In this document: positions 9,086-18,483 of the stretch, piece by piece
Layout of the letters: each line of letters begins with the position of its first letter
Numbering within the stretch: position 1 is the first letter of the stretch
Source: Trinickia fusca
GTDB taxonomy: Bacteria; Pseudomonadota; Gammaproteobacteria; Burkholderiales; Burkholderiaceae
Assembly (NCBI RefSeq): GCF_003628145.1
Contig: NZ_RBZV01000002.1
Span: 310,001 to 374,000, forward strand
Length of the DNA: 64,000 bases
Reading direction: 5' to 3'
Notes under the pieces: model-generated
The model's input: only the letters and a program-made list of their open reading frames with translations
What the model was told of the DNA's origin: nothing
Databases searched by the model: none
Position numbers and translations under genes: made by a program

Positions 9086-10399
9086 TTACGCGTGCACGGC
9101 CTGACGGCGCGCCGTGCGCTGCGCGGGAAAGCGCACGCTGAACGTGCTGCCGTGCCCTTCTTCGCTGCGCACCTCGAGCACCGCGTCGTGGCGCTGCAAG
9201 ACGTGCTTGACGATCGCCAGGCCCAGTCCCGTTCCGCCCGTATCGCGCGAGCGGCTGCGGTCGACGCGGTAAAAGCGCTCGGTCAGACGCGGAATGTCGG
9301 CCGGCGGAATACCGAAACCCGTATCCTGCACCGAGAACAGCGCTTTCCCGCCCGACGCCTGCCATTGAACGTGGATCGTGCCGCCCTCCGGCGTATAGCG
9401 CACCGCGTTGGTCACCAGATTGCCGAGCGCGCTGAGGATCTCGGTTTCTCCGCCCGTCACCGTCAGCGTGTCGTCGACGTCGAACGTGATCTGATGGCGG
9501 CCGCCCGACAGCGTGGCCGCGTCCTCGCGCAGATGATTGATGACCGAGCGCATATCGACGGCCTGATCGCCAGGCGGGCGTACATCGCCTTCGAGCTTCG
9601 CGAGCACGAGCAGCGCATCGACGATATTGCGCATGCGCGACGCCTGTTGCTCCATGAGCTCCAGATAGCGCGCACGTTCGTCCTCGGCGAGCGGCAGCTC
9701 ACGCATCGTCTCGAGAAACCCCGACAGCACGGTAAGCGGCGTCTTCAGCTCGTGCGACACGTTCGCGACGAAATCGCGCCGCATCGAATCGGTGCGCTCG
9801 AGCTCCGTGATATCGGCCGACAACACGAGCTTGCGATTCTCGCCATAGGGAAACACCTGCACCGACAGCACGTTCTGGCGCTTCCCGCCCATGCCGCGCA
9901 TCACGAGCATTTCATCGTATTGGTGAGAATTCAGATAGCGCACGAAATCGGGATGACGTACGAGGTGCGTGATGTGCTGACGCAGATCGCGCTTCGCATC
10001 GAGGCCGAAATGCTGCTCGGCGATCGCATTGCACCACTCGATCTGATCGTGATCGTCGAGCATCGCCACGCCGTTCGGCGAGGCCTGGATCGCTTGAATG
10101 AAGCGCGAGTGCTGCTGTTCGACCTGGCGCACCTGCGCATGCCAGCGTTTCGCGAGCTTGTGCAGCCGATAGTAGATTTCGCCCCACACGCCGGGCGCGC
10201 TCGGCACTTCCCCATACACGGGTGCATCGAGCAGGCGCCACAGCCGCTGCGTGTGATAGGTGCTGAAGAAGGTCTGCGCGATGAGCGCGATGAGCGCGAC
10301 GACCAGCGCCGTCTTGACGCCCACGATGGCCGCAATCGCTGTGCTCAGGACGGCGAGCAGCGCGAGCGACACGATCGAACGTGCCCAGATGATGTTCAT
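9086..10399 (-). CDS. phoR: Phosphate regulon sensor histidine kinase PhoR
   Basis: 437 residues from the ATG at 10399. Two N-terminal membrane helices (about 8-45) are followed by a linker and a PAS domain (about 95-195) that begins after IQAIQASPNGV. The HisKA box FVANVSHELKTP carries the phosphorylated His216, and the HATPase_c domain ends the protein (DTGFGIPP, GGTGLGLAIVKHV). PhoR phosphorylates PhoB when phosphate is scarce and is held inactive by the Pst transporter with PhoU. It is the last gene of the apparent pstSCAB-phoU-phoB-phoR unit. An in-frame ATG 48 bases earlier exists but the MNIIWARS start is the conserved one. Confidence 0.95.
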   Translation of the reverse strand: MNIIWARSIVSLALLAVLSTAIAAIVGVKTALVVALIALIAQTFFSTYHTQRLWRLLDAPVYGEVPSAPGVWGEIYYRLHKLAKRWHAQVRQVEQQHSRFIQAIQASPNGVAMLDDHDQIEWCNAIAEQHFGLDAKRDLRQHITHLVRHPDFVRYLNSHQYDEMLVMRGMGGKRQNVLSVQVFPYGENRKLVLSADITELERTDSMRRDFVANVSHELKTPLTVLSGFLETMRELPLAEDERARYLELMEQQASRMRNIVDALLVLAKLEGDVRPPGDQAVDMRSVINHLREDAATLSGGRHQITFDVDDTLTVTGGETEILSALGNLVTNAVRYTPEGGTIHVQWQASGGKALFSVQDTGFGIPPADIPRLTERFYRVDRSRSRDTGGTGLGLAIVKHVLQRHDAVLEVRSEEGHGSTFSVRFPAQRTARRQAVHA

Positions 10400-10484
10400 G
10401 TGAGCCCGAATCCTACGGCCGAAGAAAAACAGTCTGCGCTCGAGCACACGTCATGCGTGGCACGAGCGCCCATGCTTGTGCGAG

Positions 10485-11186
10485 TCAGGCGCTCTTCGCG
10501 AGGCGATAGCCGCTGCCACGCACGGTTTCGATCATAGCATCGCACCCTGCGGGCTTGAGTGCGGCACGCAGACGCTTGATGTGCACGTCGACGGTGCGTT
10601 CCTCGACGAACACATGATCGCCCCACACCTGATCGAGCAATTGCGTGCGGCTGTGCACGCGCTCGGGATGCGTCATGAAGAAATGCAGCAGCCGGAACTC
10701 GGTGGGCCCGAGGTCGAGCTTGATCTCGGCGCCAGCCGTATTGGCCGCTACGCGATGCGTGGCCGGATCGAGCTTGAGCCCATTGATCGCGACGACGTCC
10801 TCGGTCAACTGCGGGGCGCGCCGGCGCAGCACGGCCTTGATGCGGGCCATCAGCTCCTTCGGCGAGAACGGCTTGGTCACGTAATCATCGGCGCCGATCT
10901 CGAGCCCGAGCACCTTGTCCTGCTCATCGCCGCGCGCGGTCAGCATGATGATCGGAATATGCTTGGTGCGCTCGTTGCTGCGCAGATCCCGCGCGAACGC
11001 GATCCCCGATTTGCCCGGCAACATCCAGTCGAGCAGGACGAGGTCGGGCAGAACGTCGCTGATGAGCTGCTGGGCCTGCTCGGCGTTGTAGGCGCGGATC
11101 GGACAATGACCCGCGTGCTGCAAGTTGACCGAAATCAGTTCGGAAATCGCTGGCTCATCTTCGATGATCAGAATGCTGCTCGGCAT
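10485..11186 (-). CDS. phoB: Phosphate regulon response regulator PhoB
   Basis: 233 residues, OmpR/PhoB family. The receiver domain has the acidic pair D10/E11, the phospho-acceptor D53 (LVLLDWMLPG) and the KPFSPKEL switch lysine region. A winged-helix DNA-binding domain follows (about 130-230, ending with VRGSGYRL). Phosphorylated PhoB binds PHO boxes such as the one upstream of pstS in this window. The ATG at 11186 is preceded by AGAGG at 6 bases. A TTG two codons earlier is less likely. It sits between phoU and phoR. Confidence 0.97.
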   Translation of the reverse strand: MPSSILIIEDEPAISELISVNLQHAGHCPIRAYNAEQAQQLISDVLPDLVLLDWMLPGKSGIAFARDLRSNERTKHIPIIMLTARGDEQDKVLGLEIGADDYVTKPFSPKELMARIKAVLRRRAPQLTEDVVAINGLKLDPATHRVAANTAGAEIKLDLGPTEFRLLHFFMTHPERVHSRTQLLDQVWGDHVFVEERTVDVHIKRLRAALKPAGCDAMIETVRGSGYRLAKSA

Positions 11187-11205
11187 CGGCAACCTCTAGA
11201 GACGG

Positions 11206-11910
11206 TTAACTAAGCGCTTCGCGTTCGAGCGCATCGCGCGACTTGTGCCGCACGTCGGTGCCCTTCACGATGTAGATGATGAATTCGGCGATGTTCTTCG
11301 CGTGATCGCCGATCCGTTCGATCGCCTTGGCGATGAACAGGTATTCGAGCCCCGCCGAAATCGTGCGCGGGTCCTCCATCATGTACGTCACCAGCTTGCG
11401 CACGAAGGCGCGGAATTCTTCGTCGATGGCCTTGTCGTCGCGCACGATCTGCGCGGCGGCCACCGTGTCGAGCCGGGCGAACGCATCGAGCGCACGGCGC
11501 AGGATCGTGGCGGCCATCTCCCCGGAGAGCTTGATCTCGGCGATGTTGACCGTGCGCGAGCTGCCGTCCTCGGCCAAACGTTTCACACGCTTGGCGATCT
11601 TATCGGCCTCGTCGCCGGCACGCTCGAGGTTCGTGATCGTCTTGGAGATCGCCAGCAACAGACGCAGGTCGCGCGCGGCGGGCTGCCGGCGCGCGATGAT
11701 GTTGCTGCACTCCTCGTCGATCGTGATCTCCATCGTGTTCAGCGTTTCTTCCGCCGCGATCACTTGATCGGCGATCTCGATGTCGAAATCGTTGAGCGCG
11801 TGCATCGCACGCGTGATCTGGGCTTCGACGAGACCACCCATTTCCAGCACCTTCGACGAGACCAGATTGAGGTCGGCGTCGAACTGGCTCGACATATGCT
11901 TATCGGACAT
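11206..11910 (-). CDS. phoU: Phosphate signalling protein PhoU
   Basis: 234 residues, all-helical, with two PhoU repeats that each carry a metal-binding E/DxxxD-type motif (AGDEADKIAKR in repeat 1, RIGDHAKNIAEF in repeat 2). PhoU links the Pst transporter to PhoR and damps the Pho response when phosphate is plentiful. It lies 21 bases downstream of pstB and 19 bases upstream of phoB, consistent with one transcript. Confidence 0.96.
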   Translation of the reverse strand: MSDKHMSSQFDADLNLVSSKVLEMGGLVEAQITRAMHALNDFDIEIADQVIAAEETLNTMEITIDEECSNIIARRQPAARDLRLLLAISKTITNLERAGDEADKIAKRVKRLAEDGSSRTVNIAEIKLSGEMAATILRRALDAFARLDTVAAAQIVRDDKAIDEEFRAFVRKLVTYMMEDPRTISAGLEYLFIAKAIERIGDHAKNIAEFIIYIVKGTDVRHKSRDALEREALS

Positions 11911-11931
11911 TTTTTGCTCCCTCCCGATTCA

Positions 11932-12780
11932 TCAGCCGAAACGGCCGGTGATGTAGTCTTCGGTTTCCTTCCGCACCGGCTTGATGAAGATCTTCTCGGT
12001 GTCGCCGAATTCGACCAGCTCGCCGAGGTACATATAACCCGTGTAGTCGGAGCAACGGGCCGCCTGCTGCATGTTGTGCGTGACGATGACGACCGTGTAG
12101 TCGTTCTTCAGCTCGGCGATCAGTTCTTCGACGCGGCCTGTCGAGATCGGATCGAGCGCCGAGCACGGCTCGTCGAGCAGCAGCACCTCGGGGCGAATCG
12201 CGATGCCGCGCGCGATGCACAGACGCTGTTGCTGGCCGCCGGACAGCCCGTAGCCGCTCTGGCCCAGCTTGTCCTTCACTTCGTTCCACAGCGCGGCCTT
12301 CGAGAGCGCCCATTCGACGCGGTCGTCCATCTCCGAGCGCGACAGCGACTCGAACATGCGCACGCCGAACGCGATGTTGTCGTAGATCGACATCGGGAAC
12401 GGCGTGGGCTTCTGGAACACCATGCCCACGCGTGCGCGCAACAGCGAAATGTCGCGCTTGGTCGTGAGCAGGTTCTCGCCGTCCATGTTGATCTCGCCTT
12501 CGGCCCGTTGCTCCGGATAAAGGGCAAACATCTTGTTGAACGTGCGCAGCAGCGTGGATTTCCCACAGCCCGAGGGGCCGATGAACGCCGTCACCTTGCC
12601 TTCGGGAATATCCAGGTTGATGTTCTTGAGCGCGTGGTACTTGCCGTAGAAGAAGTTCAGATTCTTCACTTCAATTTTAGCCCGCATCGGCGCGAGCGAG
12701 CGCTCGTTCTGAGCGGGATCGAAGCCGGCCGGCGCCGCGGGGCGCTCGACATGGGTAAGGTGACTTTCAGCCATATTCAT
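11932..12780 (-). CDS. pstB: Phosphate ABC transporter ATP-binding protein PstB
   Basis: 282 residues. Walker [11 protein letters not shown]-loop QKPTPFP, signature [13 protein letters not shown], Walker B VLLLDEP and H-switch THNMQQ are all intact. An N-terminal extension of about 35 residues precedes the conserved [12 protein letters not shown]. It powers phosphate uptake through PstC-PstA. The ATG at 12780 has GGAG 5 bases upstream, 13 bases after the pstA stop. An internal ATG two codons later is also possible. Confidence 0.97.
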   Translation of the reverse strand: MNMAESHLTHVERPAAPAGFDPAQNERSLAPMRAKIEVKNLNFFYGKYHALKNINLDIPEGKVTAFIGPSGCGKSTLLRTFNKMFALYPEQRAEGEINMDGENLLTTKRDISLLRARVGMVFQKPTPFPMSIYDNIAFGVRMFESLSRSEMDDRVEWALSKAALWNEVKDKLGQSGYGLSGGQQQRLCIARGIAIRPEVLLLDEPCSALDPISTGRVEELIAELKNDYTVVIVTHNMQQAARCSDYTGYMYLGELVEFGDTEKIFIKPVRKETEDYITGRFG

Positions 12781-12793
12781 GGACACTCCGCGG

Positions 12794-13690
12794 CTACTTC
12801 TTGCCGAACATCGCACGCGCGAGGATGTTCAATCCGAGCACGCCGAGGGTAATCAGGAACACACCCGCCCACGCCAGCGACTGCCACTGCGAGAACGGAC
12901 TCATTGCGAACTTGAAGATCGTGACGGGCAGGTTCGCGATCGGCTGCCCCATGTCGAGCGAGAAGAACTGGTTCGACAACGCCGTGAACAGCAGCGGCGC
13001 CGTCTCGCCCGCGATGCGCGCGATCGCGAGCAGCACGCCCGTCACCACGCCGGCCATCGATGCCTTCAGCGTGATCGACAGGATCATCTTCCACTTCGGC
13101 ACGCCCAGCGCGAATGCCGCTTCGCGCAGCGCGTTGGGCACGAGCCGCAGCATGTTCTCGGTCGTGCGGATCACGATCGGAATCTGCAGCAAGGCGAGCG
13201 CGATCGCGCCGGACCAGCCCGAAAACCGCCCCATTTTCGCGACGACGAGTTCGTACACGAACAGGCCGACGACGATCGACGGTGCCGACAACAGGATGTC
13301 GTTGATGAAGCGCGTCGTGCTCGCGAGCCAGCCCTTCTGGCCGTACTCGGCGAGATACACGCCGGCCAGTACGCCGATCGGCGTGCCGATGGCCGTCGCG
13401 ATGCCCACCAGCATGAGGCTGCCGACGATCGCGTTCGCGAGACCACCGCCGTCGGTGTTCGGGGGCGGCGTCGACTGCGTGAACAGTTCGACCGACAATC
13501 CGCCGACGCCGAGGCGCAGCGTCGTGTACAGAATCCACACGAGCCACAGCAGGCCGAACGCCATGGCCCCGAGCGACATGGTGAGCGCGAACGCATTGAT
13601 GGCGCGGCGACGGCGCTGCAAGCGGTCGCGCGTCGCCTGCAAAACTTCGGGGCTCGCCGAGCCCGGCACGTGCATGGCAGGCCGATTCAT
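12794..13690 (-). CDS. pstA: Phosphate ABC transporter permease PstA
   Basis: 298 residues with six predicted membrane segments and the permease EAA-type loop around [15 protein letters not shown]. Together with PstC it forms the membrane channel of the high-affinity phosphate importer. The start overlaps the pstC stop by 4 bases, a sign of translational coupling. Confidence 0.96.
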   Translation of the reverse strand: MNRPAMHVPGSASPEVLQATRDRLQRRRRAINAFALTMSLGAMAFGLLWLVWILYTTLRLGVGGLSVELFTQSTPPPNTDGGGLANAIVGSLMLVGIATAIGTPIGVLAGVYLAEYGQKGWLASTTRFINDILLSAPSIVVGLFVYELVVAKMGRFSGWSGAIALALLQIPIVIRTTENMLRLVPNALREAAFALGVPKWKMILSITLKASMAGVVTGVLLAIARIAGETAPLLFTALSNQFFSLDMGQPIANLPVTIFKFAMSPFSQWQSLAWAGVFLITLGVLGLNILARAMFGKK

Positions 13691-14667
13691 TTCGCCCCCT
13701 CTCGTTTCTCAAGGCGCAGCAACATGATCTTGGAAATCGCCAGCACGATGAACGTGATCACGAACAGAATGAGGCCGAGCTCCATCAGCGCGGCCGTATG
13801 CAGGCCCGGGCTCGCTTCCGCGAATTCGTTCGCGAGCGCCGAGGTAATGCTGTTGCCGGGAGAGAACAGCGACACGTCGCTGAGCAGATTCGTATTGCCG
13901 ATCACGAACGTGACGGCCATCGTTTCGCCGAGCGCGCGGCCGAGCCCCAGCATGACGCCGCCGATCACACCGCTTTTCGTGAACGGCAGCACGATCTTCC
14001 ACATGACTTCCCAGGTCGTGCAGCCGATGCCGTAGGCCGACTCTTTCAGCAGCACGGGCGTGACTTCGAACACGTCGCGCATGACCGAAGCGATGTACGG
14101 AATGATCATGATCGCGAGAATGACGCCCGCGCACAGGATGCCGATGCCGATCGGTGCGCCTTGGAAGAGCGCGCCGACGATCGGAATCGATCCGAGCACC
14201 TGGCCGACGGGCTTTTCGAAGTACGTTGCGAAAATCGGGGCGAACACGAGCAGGCCCCACATGCCGTAGACGATCGACGGAATGGCGGCGAGCAGCTCGA
14301 TGGCGATGCCGAGCGGACGGCGCAGCCACGCCGGCGACAACTCGGTCAGAAAGAGCGCGATGCCGAAGCTCACAGGCACCGCGATGAGGAGTGCGATAAA
14401 CGACGTGACGATGGTGCCGTAGATGGGCACGAGCGCGCCGAACTTGTTGCTGGGAGGATCCCATTCGGCCGACCAGAGAAAGCTCAGGCCGAATTGATGG
14501 ATCGTCGGCAGCGAGGCGACGATCAGCGAAACGATGATGCCGCCGAGCAACAGCAGCGTCACGATGGCCGCCAGACGCGCGAGATTGCCGAAGACGATGT
14601 CGCCGAGGCGGCTGGGCGCACGCTGCGCGTGGCTGCCGGGAGGCGACATGAGATTGATGTCGGACAT
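13687..14667 (-). CDS. pstC: Phosphate ABC transporter permease PstC
   Basis: 326 residues with six predicted membrane segments. The conserved permease loop is around [21 protein letters not shown], and the periplasmic part after helix 1 contains [10 protein letters not shown], which is typical of PstC. It couples by a 4-base overlap to pstA and is preceded by an intercistronic hairpin that separates it from pstS. Confidence 0.96.
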   Translation of the reverse strand: MSDINLMSPPGSHAQRAPSRLGDIVFGNLARLAAIVTLLLLGGIIVSLIVASLPTIHQFGLSFLWSAEWDPPSNKFGALVPIYGTIVTSFIALLIAVPVSFGIALFLTELSPAWLRRPLGIAIELLAAIPSIVYGMWGLLVFAPIFATYFEKPVGQVLGSIPIVGALFQGAPIGIGILCAGVILAIMIIPYIASVMRDVFEVTPVLLKESAYGIGCTTWEVMWKIVLPFTKSGVIGGVMLGLGRALGETMAVTFVIGNTNLLSDVSLFSPGNSITSALANEFAEASPGLHTAALMELGLILFVITFIVLAISKIMLLRLEKREGAK

Positions 14668-14717
14668 GTGAACCTGTTTCCTGTTGCCGCACGCACACCG
14701 CGTGCAGCGATGGCGAT

Positions 14718-14747
14718 GCCCGGCAAAGCCTGCAGGCCTTGCCGGGC
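14718..14747 (-). other. Intercistronic hairpin between pstS and pstC
   Basis: GCCCGGCAA (14718-14726) pairs with TTGCCGGGC (14739-14747) and the loop is itself partly palindromic. No T-run follows. Such hairpins between a binding-protein gene and its permease genes usually protect or process the upstream mRNA so that the binding protein is made in excess. That role is inferred here. Confidence 0.6.
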
Positions 14748-14766
14748 GTCTTTCAGGGCCGATTAC

Positions 14767-15801
14767 TTACTCAGCAGCGACTGCCTTGCCCGAAGCGTCC
14801 TTCACCTTCTCCTTCCACTGCGTACGGATTTCCGAGACGACCGACGGCGGCAGCGAGATGTAGTCGAGATCATCCGCAGCTTGCGTGCCGTTCTTGAACG
14901 CCCAGTCGAAGAACTTCAGCGTTTCCTTGCCTTGCTCAGGCTTGTCTTGCGCCGTGTGCAGCAGCACGAACGTCGCGCCGACGACCGGCCATGCGTCCTT
15001 GCCCGGCTCGTTCGTGAGGATCTGGTAGAACGACTTCTTCCAGTCCGCGCCCGCAGCAGCAGCCTTGAACGTCTCGGTCTTCGGCTGGACGACTGCGCCC
15101 GTACCGTTCTGCATCGACGTGTACGTCATGTGGTTCTGCTTCGCGTAGGCCCACTCGACGTAGCCGATGGCGCCCGGCAGACGCTGCACGAATGCCGCGA
15201 CGCCGTCGTTACCCTTGCCGCCCGTGCCGACCGGCCAGTTCACGGTCGTGCCTTCGCCGACCTTCGACTTCCATTCCGGGCTCACCTTCGACAGGTAGTT
15301 CGTCCAGATGAAGCTCGTGCCCGAACCGTCAGCGCGGCGCACGACAGCGATATCCGTGTCGGGCAGCTTGACGCCCGGGTTCAGCTTGGCGATTTCCGCG
15401 TCATTCCACTTCTTGATCTTGCCGAGGTAGATGTCGGCCAGCACGGCGCCCGACAACACGACTTGACCCGGCTTCACGCCCGGCAGGTTGATCGCCGGCA
15501 CGACGCCGCCCACCACCGTCGGGAACTGGAACAGGCCGTTCTTGGCGAGATCTTCGTCCTTCAGCGGCGCATCCGAGCCCGCGAAATCGACCGTCTTCGC
15601 TTCGATCTGCTTGATACCGCCCGACGAACCGATGCCTTGATAATTGACCTTGCCACCACCCGTCTTTTGATAGGCATCGGCCCATTTCGTGTAGATCGGT
15701 GCGGCAAAGGTGCTGCCCGCGCCGGTGATGTCGGCGGCTTGCGCGGCGATCGCGAAGAGCGCGCCAGCGATGCCAGCGAACGCGGTTTGCATCAATTTCA
15801 T
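14767..15801 (-). CDS. pstS: Periplasmic phosphate-binding protein PstS
   Basis: 344 residues. A Sec signal peptide (about 1-22, ending AAQA before [10 protein letters not shown]) is followed by the PstS fold. Phosphate-contacting motifs are visible: [26 protein letters not shown] and [15 protein letters not shown]. It captures phosphate in the periplasm and delivers it to PstC-PstA. It is the first gene of the pst-pho unit and lies directly behind the PHO box, as expected for the most strongly induced gene of the regulon. Confidence 0.97.
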   Translation of the reverse strand: MKLMQTAFAGIAGALFAIAAQAADITGAGSTFAAPIYTKWADAYQKTGGGKVNYQGIGSSGGIKQIEAKTVDFAGSDAPLKDEDLAKNGLFQFPTVVGGVVPAINLPGVKPGQVVLSGAVLADIYLGKIKKWNDAEIAKLNPGVKLPDTDIAVVRRADGSGTSFIWTNYLSKVSPEWKSKVGEGTTVNWPVGTGGKGNDGVAAFVQRLPGAIGYVEWAYAKQNHMTYTSMQNGTGAVVQPKTETFKAAAAGADWKKSFYQILTNEPGKDAWPVVGATFVLLHTAQDKPEQGKETLKFFDWAFKNGTQAADDLDYISLPPSVVSEIRTQWKEKVKDASGKAVAAE

Positions 15802-15849
15802 GGAATAACCCCTTGTGGTGTGGTCGTGTGGACTGCTGCGACACCGCGA

Positions 15850-15883
15850 AGATTAGGTCGTTTCTATGACAGTAATATGACGG
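15850..15883 (-). promoter_or_regulatory. PHO box and -10 element of the pstS promoter
   Basis: On the minus strand CCGTCAT (15877-15883), a 4-base spacer and CTGTCAT (15866-15872) form two direct 7-base repeats with 11-base periodicity. This is the PhoB binding site consensus. A -10 like TAATCT (complement of 15850-15855) lies exactly 10 bases downstream, matching the class of promoter in which the PHO box replaces the -35. A third half site (GTGACAG at 15898-15904) lies about two turns further upstream. Confidence 0.9.
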
Positions 15884-16008
15884 AAGATGAACCGAACGTG
15901 ACAGTCGCCTTACCGCGTTGAAAGCGACTTAGCAGACAATATCGATAGATACGACGAAATTAGGCGCCATCTCGGCGCACCACCTGCTCCGTGAAATATG
16001 ACAAGACT

Positions 16009-16044
16009 AGGAGAAAAACGCAGCTTTGCCAGCGCTTTTCTCCT
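16009..16044 (-). terminator. Probable terminator after glmM
   Basis: A 13-bp inverted repeat (16009-16021 with 16032-16044) with a single non-Watson-Crick position, which is a permitted G-U pair only in minus-strand RNA. This favours a role downstream of glmM. The U-run is inside the descending arm rather than after it. Confidence 0.6.
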
Positions 16045-16072
16045 GGTAGATTCGTAGGCTGATCGTCGATCG

Positions 16073-17431
16073 TCAGGCTGTCGCCTGCTCGACGGCACGT
16101 GCGATGTCTTGCGCATGGCGCACCGCAGCCTCGCGCTGCGACGCCTCCACCATCACGCGCAGCACGGGCTCGGTGCCCGAGGCGCGGATCAGCACGCGGC
16201 CGCTTTCGCCGAGCGCGCGCTCGGCTTCGGCCACGGCCTGCTTGATCGCGTCGCTGCCCTTCCAGTCGGCGCCGGGACGCATGCGCACGTTGATGAGCTC
16301 CTGCGGGAACAGCGTGACACCGTTGAGCAGTTCGGCCAGAGTACGGCCGCTGCGCCGGATGGCTGCCAGCACGAGCAGCGCCGAGACGATGCCGTCGCCG
16401 GTCGAATGACGGTCGAGCGACAGGATGTGGCCAGAACCTTCGGCGCCCAGCTCCCAACCGCGCTCGCGCAGTTGCTCGAGCACATAGCGGTCGCCCACGG
16501 CGGCGCGCACGAACGACACCCCCTCGCGCGCGAGCGCCACTTCCACGGCCATGTTCGTCATCAGCGTGCCGACCGCGCCGGGCACCTTGCCGGCGGTGGC
16601 GATGCGATCCTTCACGAGCACGTAGAGCAGTTCGTCGCCGTTGTAGAGGCGCCCGCTCGCATCGACGATCTGCAGGCGGTCCGCGTCGCCGTCGAGCGCG
16701 ATGCCGAGATCGGCTCGATTGGCGCGCACCGCGCGCATCAGCGCATCGGGCGCCGTAGCGCCGACGCCATCGTTGATGTTGAAGCCGTTCGGCGCGACGC
16801 CGATCGAGACGACATCCGCCCCGAGCTCGTGGAACACGTGCGGCGCGATGTGATAAGCCGCGCCATGCGCGCAATCGACGACCAGCTTGAGCCCGTGCAG
16901 GTCGAACGCCGCCGGAAACGTGCTTTTGCAGAATTCGATGTAGCGGCCAGCCGCATCGTCGAGGCGTCTCGCCTTGCCGAGTTGCTCGGACGGCGCGCAG
17001 GAGAGCGGCGAATCGAGTTGCTTTTCGATTTCGAGCTCGATCTCGTCGGGCAGCTTGTTGCCATCGGCGCTGAAGAATTTGATGCCGTTATCGTAGTACG
17101 GATTGTGCGATGCACTAATGACGACGCCGGCCGCCAGGCGCAGCGCACGCGTCAGATAGGCGACGCCGGGCGTCGGCATCGGGCCGGCCAGCATCACGTC
17201 GACGCCCGCCGCCGAAAAGCCCGCTTCGAGCGCCGCTTCGAGCATATAGCCCGACACGCGCGTGTCCTTGCCGATCAGCACCGTCGGGTGCGTGCCGCTT
17301 TTGGCGAAGCGGTCCGACCCTGCCAGCACCTTGCCGGCCGCATAACCGAGCCGCAGTACGAAATCGGGCGTGATCGGCGTCTCGCCGACTTTGCCGCGCA
17401 CACCATCGGTACCGAAATAGCGACGTGCCAT
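16073..17431 (-). CDS. glmM: Phosphoglucosamine mutase GlmM
   Basis: 452 residues. It converts glucosamine-6-phosphate to glucosamine-1-phosphate for UDP-GlcNAc, hence peptidoglycan and lipopolysaccharide. The phospho-serine loop [14 protein letters not shown] has the active Ser108. The metal-binding loop is ALDGDADRL, the sugar-binding loop EGSGH, and the phosphate-binding loop RASGTEP. The ATG at 17431 starts the conserved [13 protein letters not shown], with AAGG upstream. It lies 38 bases behind folP, as in many proteobacteria, so the two are probably co-transcribed. Confidence 0.97.
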   Translation of the reverse strand: MARRYFGTDGVRGKVGETPITPDFVLRLGYAAGKVLAGSDRFAKSGTHPTVLIGKDTRVSGYMLEAALEAGFSAAGVDVMLAGPMPTPGVAYLTRALRLAAGVVISASHNPYYDNGIKFFSADGNKLPDEIELEIEKQLDSPLSCAPSEQLGKARRLDDAAGRYIEFCKSTFPAAFDLHGLKLVVDCAHGAAYHIAPHVFHELGADVVSIGVAPNGFNINDGVGATAPDALMRAVRANRADLGIALDGDADRLQIVDASGRLYNGDELLYVLVKDRIATAGKVPGAVGTLMTNMAVEVALAREGVSFVRAAVGDRYVLEQLRERGWELGAEGSGHILSLDRHSTGDGIVSALLVLAAIRRSGRTLAELLNGVTLFPQELINVRMRPGADWKGSDAIKQAVAEAERALGESGRVLIRASGTEPVLRVMVEASQREAAVRHAQDIARAVEQATA

Positions 17432-17469
17432 CGTCAACCTTCCTTGTGTTCTGTCTTGAGAAGTGGAGA

Positions 17470-18369
17470 TCAGCTGCTGCGCGCGGCATCGCGCACGGCA
17501 GCCCAGATTTTCAAAGCGTCGACGGTTTGCCTGACATCGTGAGCGCGCACGATCGCGGCACCGCGTTCGGCCGCACACACCGCCGCCGCGAGACTGGCCG
17601 CGACACGCTCTTCTGGCGTGTCGCGGCCAGTCACGATGCCGAGCATCGACTTGCGGGACATGCCCGCGAGAATTGGAAACGGCCGCGCGCCATCCGGGGC
17701 AAGCGGGGCTGTCTCGCGCAGATGCGCAAGCAACGCGTAGTTGTGTTCGAGCGTGGCCTTGCCAAAGCCGAAGCCGGGGTCGACGCTGATGCGCGCCTGG
17801 TCGATGCCCTCGCCGGTCAGTACGTCGACGCGCGCTTGCAGAAACGCGCGAACCTCAGCCACCACGTCGTCGTAAGCGGGCTCGCCGCGCTGCATCGTCT
17901 GCGGCTCGCCGAGCATGTGCATGACGCACAGGCCGCAGCGGCTGTCGCGTACGGCGTCGATCGCGCCCGGCTGCCGGAAACCCCAGATGTCGTTGATCAG
18001 GTCGGCGCCGGCCGCCAGCGCGGCGCGCATGACTGCAGGCTTGTAGGTGTCGATCGACAGCGGCACGTCGACGCCTCGCAGCGCTTCGACGATCGGCACG
18101 ACGCGCTCGAGCTCTTGCTCGAGCGGCACAGGCGGCGCGCCTGGGCGTGTCGACTCGCCGCCGATGTCGATCAGATCGGCACCCTCATCCAACATTTGCT
18201 CGACCTGGCGCAGCGCGGCATCGCGCGCGACGTAGCGACCGCCGTCGGAGAACGAGTCGGGCGTGACATTGAGAATGCCCATCACGCGCGGACGCTCGAA
18301 CGTCAACGTGAAACGGCCGCATTGCAGCGGCTCAGGCTCTTGAAACAGCGAAAAATCGGTGTTCGACAC
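17470..18369 (-). CDS. folP: Dihydropteroate synthase
   Basis: About 299 residues. It joins p-aminobenzoate to 6-hydroxymethyl-dihydropterin pyrophosphate in folate synthesis and is the sulfonamide target. Signature blocks are [27 protein letters not shown] and [10 protein letters not shown]. The start is uncertain: I chose the GTG at 18369 (VSNTDFSLF), but a GTG at 18420 would add a leader of 17 residues. No strong ribosome-binding site decides it. A terminator for ftsH lies immediately upstream, so folP-glmM probably has its own promoter or depends on read-through. Confidence 0.93.
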   Translation of the reverse strand: MSNTDFSLFQEPEPLQCGRFTLTFERPRVMGILNVTPDSFSDGGRYVARDAALRQVEQMLDEGADLIDIGGESTRPGAPPVPLEQELERVVPIVEALRGVDVPLSIDTYKPAVMRAALAAGADLINDIWGFRQPGAIDAVRDSRCGLCVMHMLGEPQTMQRGEPAYDDVVAEVRAFLQARVDVLTGEGIDQARISVDPGFGFGKATLEHNYALLAHLRETAPLAPDGARPFPILAGMSRKSMLGIVTGRDTPEERVAASLAAAVCAAERGAAIVRAHDVRQTVDALKIWAAVRDAARSS

Positions 18370-18424
18370 GGCAGACAACGATGGGGAACAAAGCACGCAA
18401 GCCAATGCGATCAGGCGCACCGGC

Positions 18425-18453
18425 CAATGAAAAACGGGCCGATGCGGTTATCG
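18425..18453 (-). terminator. Intrinsic terminator after ftsH
   Basis: On the minus strand a CG-rich stem (ACGGGCCG with CGGCCCGT, plus an inner TGCG/CGCA pair after a one-base bulge) is followed by TTTTT. It begins about 30 bases after the ftsH stop. Confidence 0.85.
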
Positions 18454-18483
18454 CACGGCCCGTCGGTCATCGATCGTCGGACG

